NCBI GenBank assembly: GCA_028284235.1
Contig: JANQSC010000072.1
Span: 62,001 to 126,000, forward strand
DNA: 64,000 bases
Direction of reading: 5' to 3'
Source of the DNA: Opitutaceae bacterium
Lineage (GTDB): Bacteria; Verrucomicrobiota; Verrucomicrobiia; Opitutales; Opitutaceae
Shown: piece after piece, positions 41,619-49,687 of the stretch
Numbering within the stretch: the stretch's first letter is position 1
How the letters are laid out: each line of letters begins with the position of its first letter
Notes under the pieces: model-generated
Seen by the model: the letters and a program-made list of their open reading frames with translations, nothing else
Databases searched by the model: none
Told to the model about the DNA's origin: nothing
Made by a program: the position numbers and the translations under genes

Positions 41619-43325
41619 ATGAGCGCTGATCATGTACAAGCTCGCGGTTTCAAACGTGGCAAACTGTTGTTTTTCGGTATCGGTATCCTGGTTGCGACTA
41701 CTCTAGCAGGTGGGTTGTACGTCAAAGCTCGCTGGGATTCGCGCAACGCCTTGTTTGCTCAATTGCCGGATAGCGCAGCCTCGGTTGAAATGCCTGAAGC
41801 CGCTCGCGAGGAGGTGGAGCGGATCCGCAATGCGATTGGTTTGTTTGGCGATCGCGATTCCGCATTGGCGGAGCTGGCCATGACCTATCATGCGAATCGA
41901 GCCTTCGATGATGCGAAGGTCGTGTACGAGATCCTCATTGACCGGTTGCCTGAAGATCCCCAATGGAAGTATTTGATCGCGGACGTCTACGAGGCGGAGT
42001 CGGATTTCGAGTCGTTCGAGCGTTCACTCGTCGAGGTGGAGGCGATTGGGGTCGACTATGGGCCCTGCCTGCTGAAACTGGGCCGGATCGCGTTGCGAAA
42101 ACGAGAATACGATCGAGCGGAGAGTTTCCTTAAGCGGGCGATTGCTGTTCTCCCTCGCGAGCGGACGGTGTACGACGTTTTGGCAACCGTGTATCGAAGA
42201 ATCGGTGACAACGAGAAGCGAAAACTCGTGCAGGATGCGGCGGCGGGCCTCGAGTCCTCGAAAGGGGGCGTGGAGGATCCTTGGCTGGAACGCATATACG
42301 ACTTCTGTTTCGATGTGGATCAGTTGATGGTCCGCGCGGATGTGGCAATGGAGCGGGAGCGTTTCGGGGAGGCCCGAGCGATTCTGGACAAGACCGTACT
42401 GTTGGATAAGGACGATTGGAAACCGCATGCCTTGCGGATGCATATGTATTTGACCGGCGAGGACGCTACCGCCGCTTTAGATTCCGGGCTAAAGGCGGTT
42501 TCGTTGGGGGCGGACAAGGAGACGGCGTTTACGGCGCTCGTGCCCGCTCTCGTGAAAGCGGGGCGAGCGAAGCAAGCGGAAGAGACGGTGGCGAACGTGT
42601 TGAAAGACGATGCTCAAAACGTGGTTCTGCTCCAGTTGCTCGCGACCGCGCAGGCTGCCGGGGGCGATCGATCGAGGGCTGTAGCGTCTTTACTGCGGGC
42701 TTCCGAATTGGATCCGAACTCCGCGAAGATCCACACGGATCTGGGAGCCCTGTATTGGGAGGACGGGCAACGCGACTTGGCGGCAGCTCGTTTTCGGCGA
42801 GCCTTGGAAATTGCTCCGGGCAACGATGAATCGACTTTGTATTTGGCTCAGTACTACTATGAGCTTGGACGGTTTTCCGAAGCGGAGCCCTTTGTTGAAG
42901 CGGGACTAGCGAACAATCCGGAAAGCGAATTGCTGAGAGAAATGTCGACGAGTTTTTTTACTGACTACGGGACGCGCGAGTTTTCGATTGGCGCGTTCAA
43001 GAACGCGGCTCGTCTGCTGGGGCGGGCGGATGCTTTGTCTCCGGGCCAGTCGAAACTGCAGCAGAGCCTTGCCCAAGCCCTGATCCGATCGGGCGAAGTG
43101 GGGGAAGGATTGAAAATTCTAAACCGTATGGTTGAAATGGGTACAGCGGGACCGGAAGTGCTCATGACTTTGGGAGAGCTGCTTTTTGGCGAGGGCGACC
43201 GAGCGTTGGCCCGCCGGTATTTTGCTGCGGCAATCGAATCCGGTTCCCGGTCGCCGCAATACGCGCCGTTGGTCGAAGCGGCGCGACAGCGTATTCAGTT
43301 GATTGATGGAGAGGCGTCTCGCTAG
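41619..43325 (+). CDS. Membrane-anchored TPR-repeat protein
   Basis: Protein of 568 residues with one N-terminal TM anchor (about 14-36; KLLFFGIGILVATTLAGGLYV), no cleavage site, and then tandem helical TPR repeats through to the C-terminus (for example AFDDAKVVYEILIDRLPED, REYDRAESFLKRAIAVLPRE, GQRDLAAARFRRALEIAPGN and LGRFSEAEPFVEAGLANNPE). It probably faces the periplasm as a scaffold. Its ATG follows the FG-GAP stop with no gap, which suggests a two-protein complex. A SusD-like role is tempting (SusD also has a TPR fold, and a receptor precedes) but the inner-membrane-type anchor argues against surface location. Confidence 0.83.
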   Translation: MSADHVQARGFKRGKLLFFGIGILVATTLAGGLYVKARWDSRNALFAQLPDSAASVEMPEAAREEVERIRNAIGLFGDRDSALAELAMTYHANRAFDDAKVVYEILIDRLPEDPQWKYLIADVYEAESDFESFERSLVEVEAIGVDYGPCLLKLGRIALRKREYDRAESFLKRAIAVLPRERTVYDVLATVYRRIGDNEKRKLVQDAAAGLESSKGGVEDPWLERIYDFCFDVDQLMVRADVAMERERFGEARAILDKTVLLDKDDWKPHALRMHMYLTGEDATAALDSGLKAVSLGADKETAFTALVPALVKAGRAKQAEETVANVLKDDAQNVVLLQLLATAQAAGGDRSRAVASLLRASELDPNSAKIHTDLGALYWEDGQRDLAAARFRRALEIAPGNDESTLYLAQYYYELGRFSEAEPFVEAGLANNPESELLREMSTSFFTDYGTREFSIGAFKNAARLLGRADALSPGQSKLQQSLAQALIRSGEVGEGLKILNRMVEMGTAGPEVLMTLGELLFGEGDRALARRYFAAAIESGSRSPQYAPLVEAARQRIQLIDGEASR

Positions 43326-43440
43326 CGTCTTCTAATTCGGGCTCGTTGCTTTATTGGTCCATGAATATACGCGTTTTTCCATTGGTTTGCCTCGTGGCGA
43401 CGCGCTACCCTGTTCTTTTGCAGCCTCTCAATTTGCCCCT

Positions 43441-45075
43441 ATGAATATTTCGCCCATCGACTTGTTGATAGTCGTACTTTATTTTGTCGTTATCCTTTGG
43501 ATAACGGTGCGAATTAGCGGGGGCGTGAAAAACTCGCAAGACTACTTCCTCGCGGGGCGAAAAATGCGCTGGCCGATGATCGGGGCGTCGCTGTTCGCCA
43601 CGAACATTTCAGCGGAGCAGTTCGTCGGGCAGGCGGGGCTGGCGGTGGTGATTGGAGTCGCGGTCGCCAACTACCAGCTGGCTGGCGTTTTAGGGTTCGC
43701 CTTGATGGGGATCGTCTTCCTGCCGGTCTACCTGCGGCTGGGGATTGTAACGACTCCGCAGTATTTGGGCGTGCGCTACGGGAAGGAGTCCGCCCAGTTT
43801 ACCTCGCTCTTTCAGGTGCTCTATCTTTCCCTGAACATTGTGCCATTGTCGTTGTACGCGGGCGGGCAGGTGATGAAGGATCTATTCGGTTGGGAGACAA
43901 TCGTACCCGGCGTTCTGATACTAGCGATTACGACGGGCGTTTACGCAATTCTCGGTGGATTGAAGGCGGTAGTCGTTACGGACTACATTCAGATGTTCAT
44001 TCTCGTTTTTGGAGGCGTTCTCGTGCTCGCGTTCGGTTTGCAGGCGGTGGGTGGTGTAGAGGTGTTCCTGTCGAAAGTCCGGACGTACCAGGAATCGGAA
44101 GGAGTGGAGCTCATGTCGATGATTCGCGGGGTGGACGACGAGCATGTGCCTTGGACGGGCATTGTATTTGGATTGACGGTACATTCGCTCTACTATTGTT
44201 CGATGAACCATGCGGTGGTGCAGCGGGCCCTGGCGGCGCAGAGCATTCATCAAGGACGAATGGGAGGCTTGTTCGCGGCGCTTTTAAAATCGACCACGCT
44301 ATTTATCATCATCATTCCGGGAATCATCGGGCTGATGCTGATCCAGGACGGGTTTTTCGCAGCCGCTCCGGAGTCGCCTGACCAGATCTACTCGACGATG
44401 GTTCGGAGCTTGCTGCCGACGGGACTGGTGGGCGTGGTTCTGGCGGGCTTGGTCGCGGCCCTCATGAGTTCGGTGGATTCGAGCGTGTGCTCGGCCTCCA
44501 GTCTGGTGACTATGGACTGGTACTTGAAGTTGAAGCCGAAAGCGAGCGAGCGCGAGTTGGTGGTGGTGGGGCGCATCGTAGGCGCGTTCGTAATTGTCTC
44601 CGGAGTTTTTTGGGCGATCTGGGTAATTCCGAATTTCAGGTTCCTCTTTGACTACTTGGCGAAGTTCACTTCGTACTCGGTTGGAGGCGTTCTGGCCTGT
44701 TTCATGGGCGGATTGCTTTCGCCGATTCCCAATCGGAAAGCGGGTTTCTGGACGCTGGTAGTTGGGTCGCTCATGGGATTGGTCATGTGGCTCGCGGCGG
44801 ACAACGCTTGGGTGGGAGCGCGCGTGGACGCGTGGGGGCTCGGATTTCTCAAGATGCACTTTCTGCACGCGGCCGCGTTTCTGGCGGTGTTCAGCGCGTG
44901 CTTGCTATTCGGCATCTCGCTGCTCAGCAAGGATTCGGGACGAGACCTGTTTGAGAGTTCCCGCCAACGTGTCTTAGCGGACATGGAGCCGACGGCGAAA
45001 GAGAATAAGCAATTCTTGGTTGGCGTTGCGATCGTGGCGGTGGTCTACTTCGGGACCTACGCAGTGTTTTGGTAA
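43441..45075 (+). CDS. Sodium:solute symporter (SSS family)
   Basis: Inner-membrane sodium-coupled transporter of 544 residues with about 13-14 helices, likely for a sugar or uronate. The start at MNISPIDLLIVVLYFVVIL (43441) is chosen because it fits the family's N-terminus; the frame is open 87 bp further up without a sensible protein. Motifs: DYFLAGRKMRWPMIGASLFA near 35-54, ATNISAEQFVGQAG, YLRLGIVTTPQYLG, LAGLVAALMSSVDSSVCSAS (a conserved Ser-rich sodium-site region) and a C-terminal hydrophobic helix (VAIVAVVYFGTYAVFW). It follows the TPR gene by 115 bp and precedes a glycosidase by 11 bp, suggesting uptake of that enzyme's product. Confidence 0.93.
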   Translation: MNISPIDLLIVVLYFVVILWITVRISGGVKNSQDYFLAGRKMRWPMIGASLFATNISAEQFVGQAGLAVVIGVAVANYQLAGVLGFALMGIVFLPVYLRLGIVTTPQYLGVRYGKESAQFTSLFQVLYLSLNIVPLSLYAGGQVMKDLFGWETIVPGVLILAITTGVYAILGGLKAVVVTDYIQMFILVFGGVLVLAFGLQAVGGVEVFLSKVRTYQESEGVELMSMIRGVDDEHVPWTGIVFGLTVHSLYYCSMNHAVVQRALAAQSIHQGRMGGLFAALLKSTTLFIIIIPGIIGLMLIQDGFFAAAPESPDQIYSTMVRSLLPTGLVGVVLAGLVAALMSSVDSSVCSASSLVTMDWYLKLKPKASERELVVVGRIVGAFVIVSGVFWAIWVIPNFRFLFDYLAKFTSYSVGGVLACFMGGLLSPIPNRKAGFWTLVVGSLMGLVMWLAADNAWVGARVDAWGLGFLKMHFLHAAAFLAVFSACLLFGISLLSKDSGRDLFESSRQRVLADMEPTAKENKQFLVGVAIVAVVYFGTYAVFW

Positions 45076-45086
45076 TATTTAGTGCT

Positions 45087-46937
45087 ATGAAAATTCGATT
45101 TAGTTTACTTCTATTGGGTTTGGCGATCGGTTCCGCGTGTGTGTTGCGGGGAGAATATCGAGTCGAAGGGGAATTGAAAAAATGGCATCGGGTCGCTCTG
45201 ACGTTCGACGGGCCGGAGACTTCGGAAAGCGCGGCATTGAATCCGTTTCTCAACTACCGGCTTTGGGTGACGTTCCGTCACGAGGAGCGCTCGATGCGGG
45301 TTCCTGGATTTTACGCGGCCGATGGCGACGCGGGCCAGACCGGGGCGGAATCGGGAAACAAGTGGCGGGTCTATTTCTCTCCGGATGCGGCGGGCGAGTG
45401 GACGTTTGAAACCTCGTTTCGTCGGGGTGACGCGATTGCAATTTCTGACGATCCGAGCGCGGGTCGTCCGGTGTCGTTTGACGGGGAATCGGGATCGCTA
45501 CGAATCGCCGAGACAGACAAGACGGCTCTCGACTTTCGAGGGAAAGGGCGGCTCGACTACGTAGGCGATCGCTATCTTCGCTTCGCGGAGACGAACGAGA
45601 TTTTCTTGAAGGCGGGGCCCGACAGTCCGGAGAACTTTCTGGCGTTTACGGACTTCGACGAGACGTATTCGCATAATCCGCGCAAGCAGTTTTCGAAGGA
45701 CTGGGCGCCGCACGTTGCGGACTGGGAAGAAGGCGACCCCACGTGGCGCGAAGGGAAAGGAAAAGGGATTATCGGGGCGGTGAACTACCTTTCGTCGAAA
45801 GGGATGAACGTCGTCTATTTTCTCACCCAGAATATCATCGGCGACGGCCAGGACGTGTGGCCGTATACAGACTACGACGAACGCTTTCGCTTCGATTGCA
45901 GCAAGCTGGACCAATGGGAAATCGTATTCGATCACATGACACGGAAGGGAATTGCGCTCAATGTGGTGACGCAGGAACGCGAGAACGACCAGCTGCACGA
46001 CGAGGGTGAACTGGGTCCGGAGCGGAAGTTGTACTATCGCGAGCTGATTGCCCGTTTCGCCCATCACCCGGCGCTCTTTTGGAATCTCGGTGAGGAAAAT
46101 ACGAATACAATCGAACAGATTAAGGATTTCTGCGACTATTTCGCGGCGAACGATCCCTACAACCACCCGAAAGCGTTGCACACGGTTCCCTACGCGTGGG
46201 ACATAGCGTACAAGCCGATGCTGGGTTATCCCACGTTCGAAATGCTGAGTGTGCAGACGCGCGACGATTACAGCGTGATTTACCCGCAAACGGTGAAGTG
46301 GATCGAGCAGTCCCGAGCCCATGGCCGAGAGTGGCCGGTATTTATCGACGAAGTGGGGGTGGCTTGGCAGGGTCTCGAACCCGACGAGCAGCAGCCGAAC
46401 AATCAGGGCATCATGCGAAAGCTCGCACTTTATCCCAGCATGATGGCGGGCGGATCCGGTGTGGAGTGGTATTTTGGATACGAGAAACCGCATAGCGATT
46501 TGACCTGCCAGGACTGGCGGAGCCGGGACCAGTTCTGGGATATCGCCCGTTACTCGATTGAGGTGATGGGCTCGCTCCCGCTCGCCGAGATGCATCCGCG
46601 AAACCCTCTTTTGAGCGTGACGACGGACTACGCCTATTGCCTCGCGGCGGAGGGCGATGTGTATGCGGTGTATTTCAAGGATTGGCGGGACACGACGATC
46701 GACCTGCGCGAGCACCCGGGCAAATACGAAGTCCGCTGGTTCAACCCGCGCACGGGCGAGGGCCCGCTAACGGGTTCCGAACTGCGCGAGCGCCACCCAC
46801 GGCGTCGAGTCGCGAGCATCGATGAAATCGTGGTTGAGAGCGACCATCTTTCGCGCCTCGGCCCGGCCCCTTACGACCACCACGACGACTGGCTGGTGAT
46901 CTTGAGGCGAACCGAAGTGGGCGATCGATCGCGGTGA
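45087..46937 (+). CDS. Secreted glycosidase-like protein with DUF5060 N-terminal domain
   Basis: Secreted enzyme of 616 residues. Signal peptide about 1-22 (LLLLGLAIGSACVLRG). The N-terminal beta-sandwich (about 25-125; EGELKKWHRVALTFDGPETS and the GEWTFETSFRRG strand) matches DUF5060. A TIM-barrel region (about 165-515) follows, with RYLRFAETNEIFLKAGPDSP, NVVYFLTQNIIGDGQDVWPY, ALFWNLGEENTNTIEQIKDF (candidate acid/base Glu) and WPVFIDEVGVAW (candidate nucleophile Glu). The C-terminal domain (about 540-616) resembles the small beta-domain found after such barrels. It is related to DUF4038/apiosidase-like enzymes; specificity unknown. A second copy of its last 21 codons lies at 49446-49511. Confidence 0.82.
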   Translation: MKIRFSLLLLGLAIGSACVLRGEYRVEGELKKWHRVALTFDGPETSESAALNPFLNYRLWVTFRHEERSMRVPGFYAADGDAGQTGAESGNKWRVYFSPDAAGEWTFETSFRRGDAIAISDDPSAGRPVSFDGESGSLRIAETDKTALDFRGKGRLDYVGDRYLRFAETNEIFLKAGPDSPENFLAFTDFDETYSHNPRKQFSKDWAPHVADWEEGDPTWREGKGKGIIGAVNYLSSKGMNVVYFLTQNIIGDGQDVWPYTDYDERFRFDCSKLDQWEIVFDHMTRKGIALNVVTQERENDQLHDEGELGPERKLYYRELIARFAHHPALFWNLGEENTNTIEQIKDFCDYFAANDPYNHPKALHTVPYAWDIAYKPMLGYPTFEMLSVQTRDDYSVIYPQTVKWIEQSRAHGREWPVFIDEVGVAWQGLEPDEQQPNNQGIMRKLALYPSMMAGGSGVEWYFGYEKPHSDLTCQDWRSRDQFWDIARYSIEVMGSLPLAEMHPRNPLLSVTTDYAYCLAAEGDVYAVYFKDWRDTTIDLREHPGKYEVRWFNPRTGEGPLTGSELRERHPRRRVASIDEIVVESDHLSRLGPAPYDHHDDWLVILRRTEVGDRSR

Positions 46938-47001
46938 GTGACGTTTGAGAAAACGCGCCGGGACGTCGCGTTCCACCCTAAATGCAAGTGGAGTAAGGTG
47001 G

Positions 47002-47022
47002 AACCCGCCGTCTCGGCGGGTT
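47002..47022 (+). terminator. Hairpin downstream of the DUF5060 glycosidase
   Basis: AACCCGCCG (47002-47010) pairs with CGGCGGGTT (47014-47022) over a 3-nt loop, with a short T-run only (TTTG). Just before it, GTTCCACC/AGGTGGAAC form a larger inverted repeat (about 46971-47003). The surrounding 46938-47142 otherwise looks like dispersed repeat sequence. Confidence 0.5.
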
Positions 47023-47142
47023 TGAGTCGTGGGCCGCTGCGCAAGCGCCTGCGGACGGCCCGGTCCTTCGACAAGCTCAGGATGGTGAGCAGTGTCGAAC
47101 CACGGTCCGTCCCTACCTGATTTACGAATCTAAAGTGGGTCT

Positions 47143-47193
47143 TTAGACGTCGCAGATGTGAACCGCTGCCTTGAGCGAGGCGATTGGAATCGG
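47143..47193 (-). pseudogene. Remnant: last codons of a hydroxypyruvate-isomerase-like gene
   Basis: On the minus strand the sequence reads ..IASLKAAVHICDV-stop, identical over 12 residues to the C-terminus of the complete gene at 49688-50569 (LASLKAAVHICDV). Most base differences within the shared codons are at third positions. No upstream part of the gene is present; the BNR gene begins its stop codon 3 bp away. It is one half of a scar that also includes 49446-49511. Confidence 0.75.
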
Positions 47194-47195
47194 AT

Positions 47196-49190
47196 TCAAC
47201 GCCTTGTGGAGAGCCGAACGAATCGGCGCCCGTTCTTGGGAAGGGGAATCGAGGCCGTTACGGTTTGGATCGCGTCCCCGTCGACTCGAAATTCCTGCGA
47301 TACACCTTCGCTTGACCACGTGTCGTTGTCCAAGTTGTCGTTTACCTCGACCTCGTGGGTGACTCCCTCCGTGATTGAGAAGGCGCTACGGACATAAGTG
47401 AACTTGAGCGTGTTCCCAACAGGCCCGAATGCGATTGGGTTGATCGAGGGGTCTTCGTCTCGAGTGGTAAAACTCCAAACGGGGCCTTTTACGATGCTCT
47501 CATCCGTATTTACAGAGTCGATACGCCAATAGTATTCGGAAAGGGCTCTCAGTCTAAGTGGTATTAGATAGGTAGTTTCAAGCTGTTGCCCCATGAATTC
47601 GGGGGAGGTGATGGTCGCGTTTTCGACAGCGGCTCGATCAGTGCCCAAGTAAACTCGATGCGCGTCCGCATTCAAACCGGCGGTCCAATCGAGGCGCCCT
47701 GCCAAGCTTCTTCCGTAGCTCCCAGGGATGGGATTGGGCTGGATCGCCGATTGAGAGACATGATAGTCGGAAACGTGAACAGGTGAAGGCAGCCCGTCGA
47801 TAGGTGAACCGCTACCGTAGTTGAGAACGGTGGCGGGCTGTTCTTGCCCGTATACTGAAAGTGTTCGGTCTTGTTCCCAGCGTGTGTAGTCGACTTGCCC
47901 TTCGCCCCCTTCGGTGGCTTCGGACTGGGTGTGAACCACTTCCCAGGTCCACTCGGTTTTTTCCGGATTGGGAGCTCCTTTGGCGATACGCAGTCGACCG
48001 CCGGAAGTGTGTATCAATATCAGAGAATTGTCGTGGTCCCCGACGAGCTTGGGTCGGCTTCCCCCGAATGGAAGCGTCGCGTGTGTCCAGCTTCCCTCGG
48101 CGTCCCGCCGATAGTGCTGGTAGAGGCGATCGCTGGTTCCTTCCTGATTGTGCGCTACGATTACATGGCAACTCCCGTTCGTGTAGGCGTAGTGGGTGTA
48201 CTGGTTGGAGAGGCCAATGTTCTGGGGGATCTCCGCGACGACGAGGCCTGGGGAATCTACGTTCATAAACTCGGTTCCGGTCGCGCCAATTTGGATACCG
48301 TCGTTGTTGCGCCAAGTCCGTCCATCGTCGTCGCTGTAGGCGTAGCACAGGTCGTGATTGAATTGGGCTCCGCCGGAGCTTTCCCGCCATCCCCAGGTTG
48401 CGTGGATACGGTTTCCGGCGTAGGAGATGCCGTTGAGGTAGGGATTGCGACTCTGGCTGTTTGTGGAGAGAGCGCCGTTGTAGGATCCTGCGCTGTCGAT
48501 GAACTTTCCGAGTCCGGTGGTCCATTCGCTCGTGGAGCCGTCGTATTCTTGAATCATCCCGTTACCGTTTCCGGATCCGCCTTCGCGGTAGTAGAGCATC
48601 AGATTGCCGTTCGGGGCGTTGAAGAAATAGGGATAGGTGAATCGTTCTATGGAGCCGACTGCGCCGAGTTCGTTGGATACGGGCCCGAATCGTTCCGCGT
48701 TCCATTCGATTGTGTCGGGATTCGATGCGACGCGTTTGTGGGAGACGCGGTAGCGCAGCCGGTCGCCGTGGTTGTCGAAGGACAGGTGGATAGTCCCGTC
48801 TTTGCGGCAGATTCCCAGAGTGACGACGTTGTGCGAGTCGTTTCCCGGCATGGTGTAGTCGGTGAATCTAATTGTCTCCCAGCCCCCGTCCGGGATCTTG
48901 CGTCGAGCCAGGCAGACGTTTCGGTTTTCGTCGTAGTAGGCGGCGTACTGGTATCCTTTGAATGTGGTTAGCGGGGGCCGCTGGTAGGTCCGCCCATTCA
49001 CGTTGCGGGAAAATCGAGTGTCGTCGCCTTCCGCGAAATTCAATCCGTTGGGATCGACGATCGAGCGATCGAGGAGAAGCGTTTCGGTGGCGCTCGATTC
49101 CATTGTGAACACGAACGGCGAGACTAGCGCGAGCAGGAGCTGGGTCCATGATGCGAATTGTGCGGAACCGTGCCGCAATGGAGTTTTCAC
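47196..49190 (-). CDS. Secreted BNR_4-family propeller enzyme, ulvan-lyase-like candidate
   Basis: Secreted protein of 664 residues from a proposed GTG start (complement of 49188-49190), which gives a signal peptide VKTPLRHGSAQFASWTQLLL..; an ATG 96 bp upstream is the alternative but adds a long non-signal tail. The seven-bladed propeller (about 35-440) has YQYAAYYDENRNVCLARR, MPGNDSHNVVTLGICRKDGT, IHLSFDNHGDRLRYR, YPYFFNAPNGNLMLYYREGG and HATWGWRESSGG. These blocks fit BNR_4 proteins, which include ulvan lyases of PL24/PL25; His of DSHN would be the catalytic candidate. An FN3-like domain follows (YYWRIDSVNT, VWSFTTRDED), then a Verrucomicrobia-type C-terminal sandwich (FVRLSTRR). Both flanks carry copies of neighbouring gene ends, suggesting it was inserted here. 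Confidence 0.8.
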   Translation of the reverse strand: MKTPLRHGSAQFASWTQLLLALVSPFVFTMESSATETLLLDRSIVDPNGLNFAEGDDTRFSRNVNGRTYQRPPLTTFKGYQYAAYYDENRNVCLARRKIPDGGWETIRFTDYTMPGNDSHNVVTLGICRKDGTIHLSFDNHGDRLRYRVSHKRVASNPDTIEWNAERFGPVSNELGAVGSIERFTYPYFFNAPNGNLMLYYREGGSGNGNGMIQEYDGSTSEWTTGLGKFIDSAGSYNGALSTNSQSRNPYLNGISYAGNRIHATWGWRESSGGAQFNHDLCYAYSDDDGRTWRNNDGIQIGATGTEFMNVDSPGLVVAEIPQNIGLSNQYTHYAYTNGSCHVIVAHNQEGTSDRLYQHYRRDAEGSWTHATLPFGGSRPKLVGDHDNSLILIHTSGGRLRIAKGAPNPEKTEWTWEVVHTQSEATEGGEGQVDYTRWEQDRTLSVYGQEQPATVLNYGSGSPIDGLPSPVHVSDYHVSQSAIQPNPIPGSYGRSLAGRLDWTAGLNADAHRVYLGTDRAAVENATITSPEFMGQQLETTYLIPLRLRALSEYYWRIDSVNTDESIVKGPVWSFTTRDEDPSINPIAFGPVGNTLKFTYVRSAFSITEGVTHEVEVNDNLDNDTWSSEGVSQEFRVDGDAIQTVTASIPLPKNGRRFVRLSTRR

Positions 49191-49383
49191 GGGAGGGGAA
49201 TGCAATGAAATTGGGGCGTTGATTGGGGAGGGTTTACGCGGTCGGACTCGTCGCAAGTATATAGGTCCATGGCTGCGCGAGGCCATGGTTCGACGACGAT
49301 TTTCTTGTCCTTTTGAGTAATCGCCAGACAGGCAAAGGGGTCGCTCCGAATCTCGCTTCCAGTGTTCACCGTGCGGCGAGAAG

Positions 49384-49419
49384 AAAACGGTAAACTACGG
49401 TAAGCCGTTCTTCGTTTTC
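49384..49419. repeat. Intergenic repeat AAAACGGTAAACTAC..., copy 1
   Basis: AAAACGGTAAACTACGGTAA and the following GCCGTTCTTCGTTTTC recur at 49516-49550 with a few changes. Within the gene-free stretch 49191-49687 this copy precedes, and the other follows, the glycosidase remnant at 49446-49511. A second short shared string, TAGGGCTGGCGCT, follows each copy (49431 and 49586). Confidence 0.6.
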
Positions 49420-49445
49420 TGTCGGCAATATAGGGCTGGCGCTCT

Positions 49446-49511
49446 TACGACCACCACGACGACTGGCTGGTTATTTTGAGGCGAACCGAGGTGGGCGCGC
49501 GATCGCGGTGA
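49446..49511 (+). pseudogene. Remnant: last 21 codons of the DUF5060 glycosidase gene
   Basis: The sequence encodes YDHHDDWLVILRRTEVG with ARSR and a stop, versus DRSR at the real gene end (46872-46937). Most nucleotide differences are silent, so the copy descends from a functional homologue rather than from a very recent duplication. It has no upstream coding sequence and is not expressed as a protein on its own. Confidence 0.78.
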
Positions 49512-49515
49512 GTGA

Positions 49516-49550
49516 AAAACGGTAAACTACAGTAAACCGCTTTTTGTTTA
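49516..49550. repeat. Intergenic repeat AAAACGGTAAACTAC..., copy 2
   Basis: Second copy of the repeat at 49384-49419, starting 4 bp after the stop codon of the glycosidase remnant. Confidence 0.6.
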
Positions 49551-49583
49551 CCCTCGCTCAGGAGTTTTCACGAAGCTCGACAA

Positions 49584-49662
49584 CGTAGGGCTGGCGCTTG
49601 CGCCATGCCGCGTATGCAGCAAAACGCCACCTACGCGGCGCTTCGCAAGCGAAGGCCCTACG
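49584..49662. repeat. Large cruciform-forming inverted repeat
   Basis: CGTAGGGC plus CGCTTGCG (49584-49591 and 49595-49602) pair with CGCAAGCG plus GCCCTACG (49644-49651 and 49655-49662) around a GC-rich centre of about 41 bp. It sits between the glycosidase remnant and the convergent hydroxypyruvate-isomerase-like gene and may serve as a transcription barrier or be a mobile repeat. Confidence 0.6.
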
Positions 49663-49687
49663 TAAGCCGCTGAAATTCAGCAGGGCG

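Noticed and set aside
42416..42829. Alternative frame inside the TPR gene
   Set aside because: The TPR frame is continuous with regular helical repeats; the alternative is Gly/Arg-rich shadow coding.
40347..43325. Reading the FG-GAP or TPR protein as a true SusD homologue
   Set aside because: No SusD lipobox or SusD sequence blocks are visible and the TPR protein has an inner-membrane-type anchor; kept only as a speculative functional analogy.
46938..47120. Plus-strand frame of 60 codons after the DUF5060 glycosidase
   Set aside because: It covers hairpin-rich dispersed repeat sequence and has no ribosome site.
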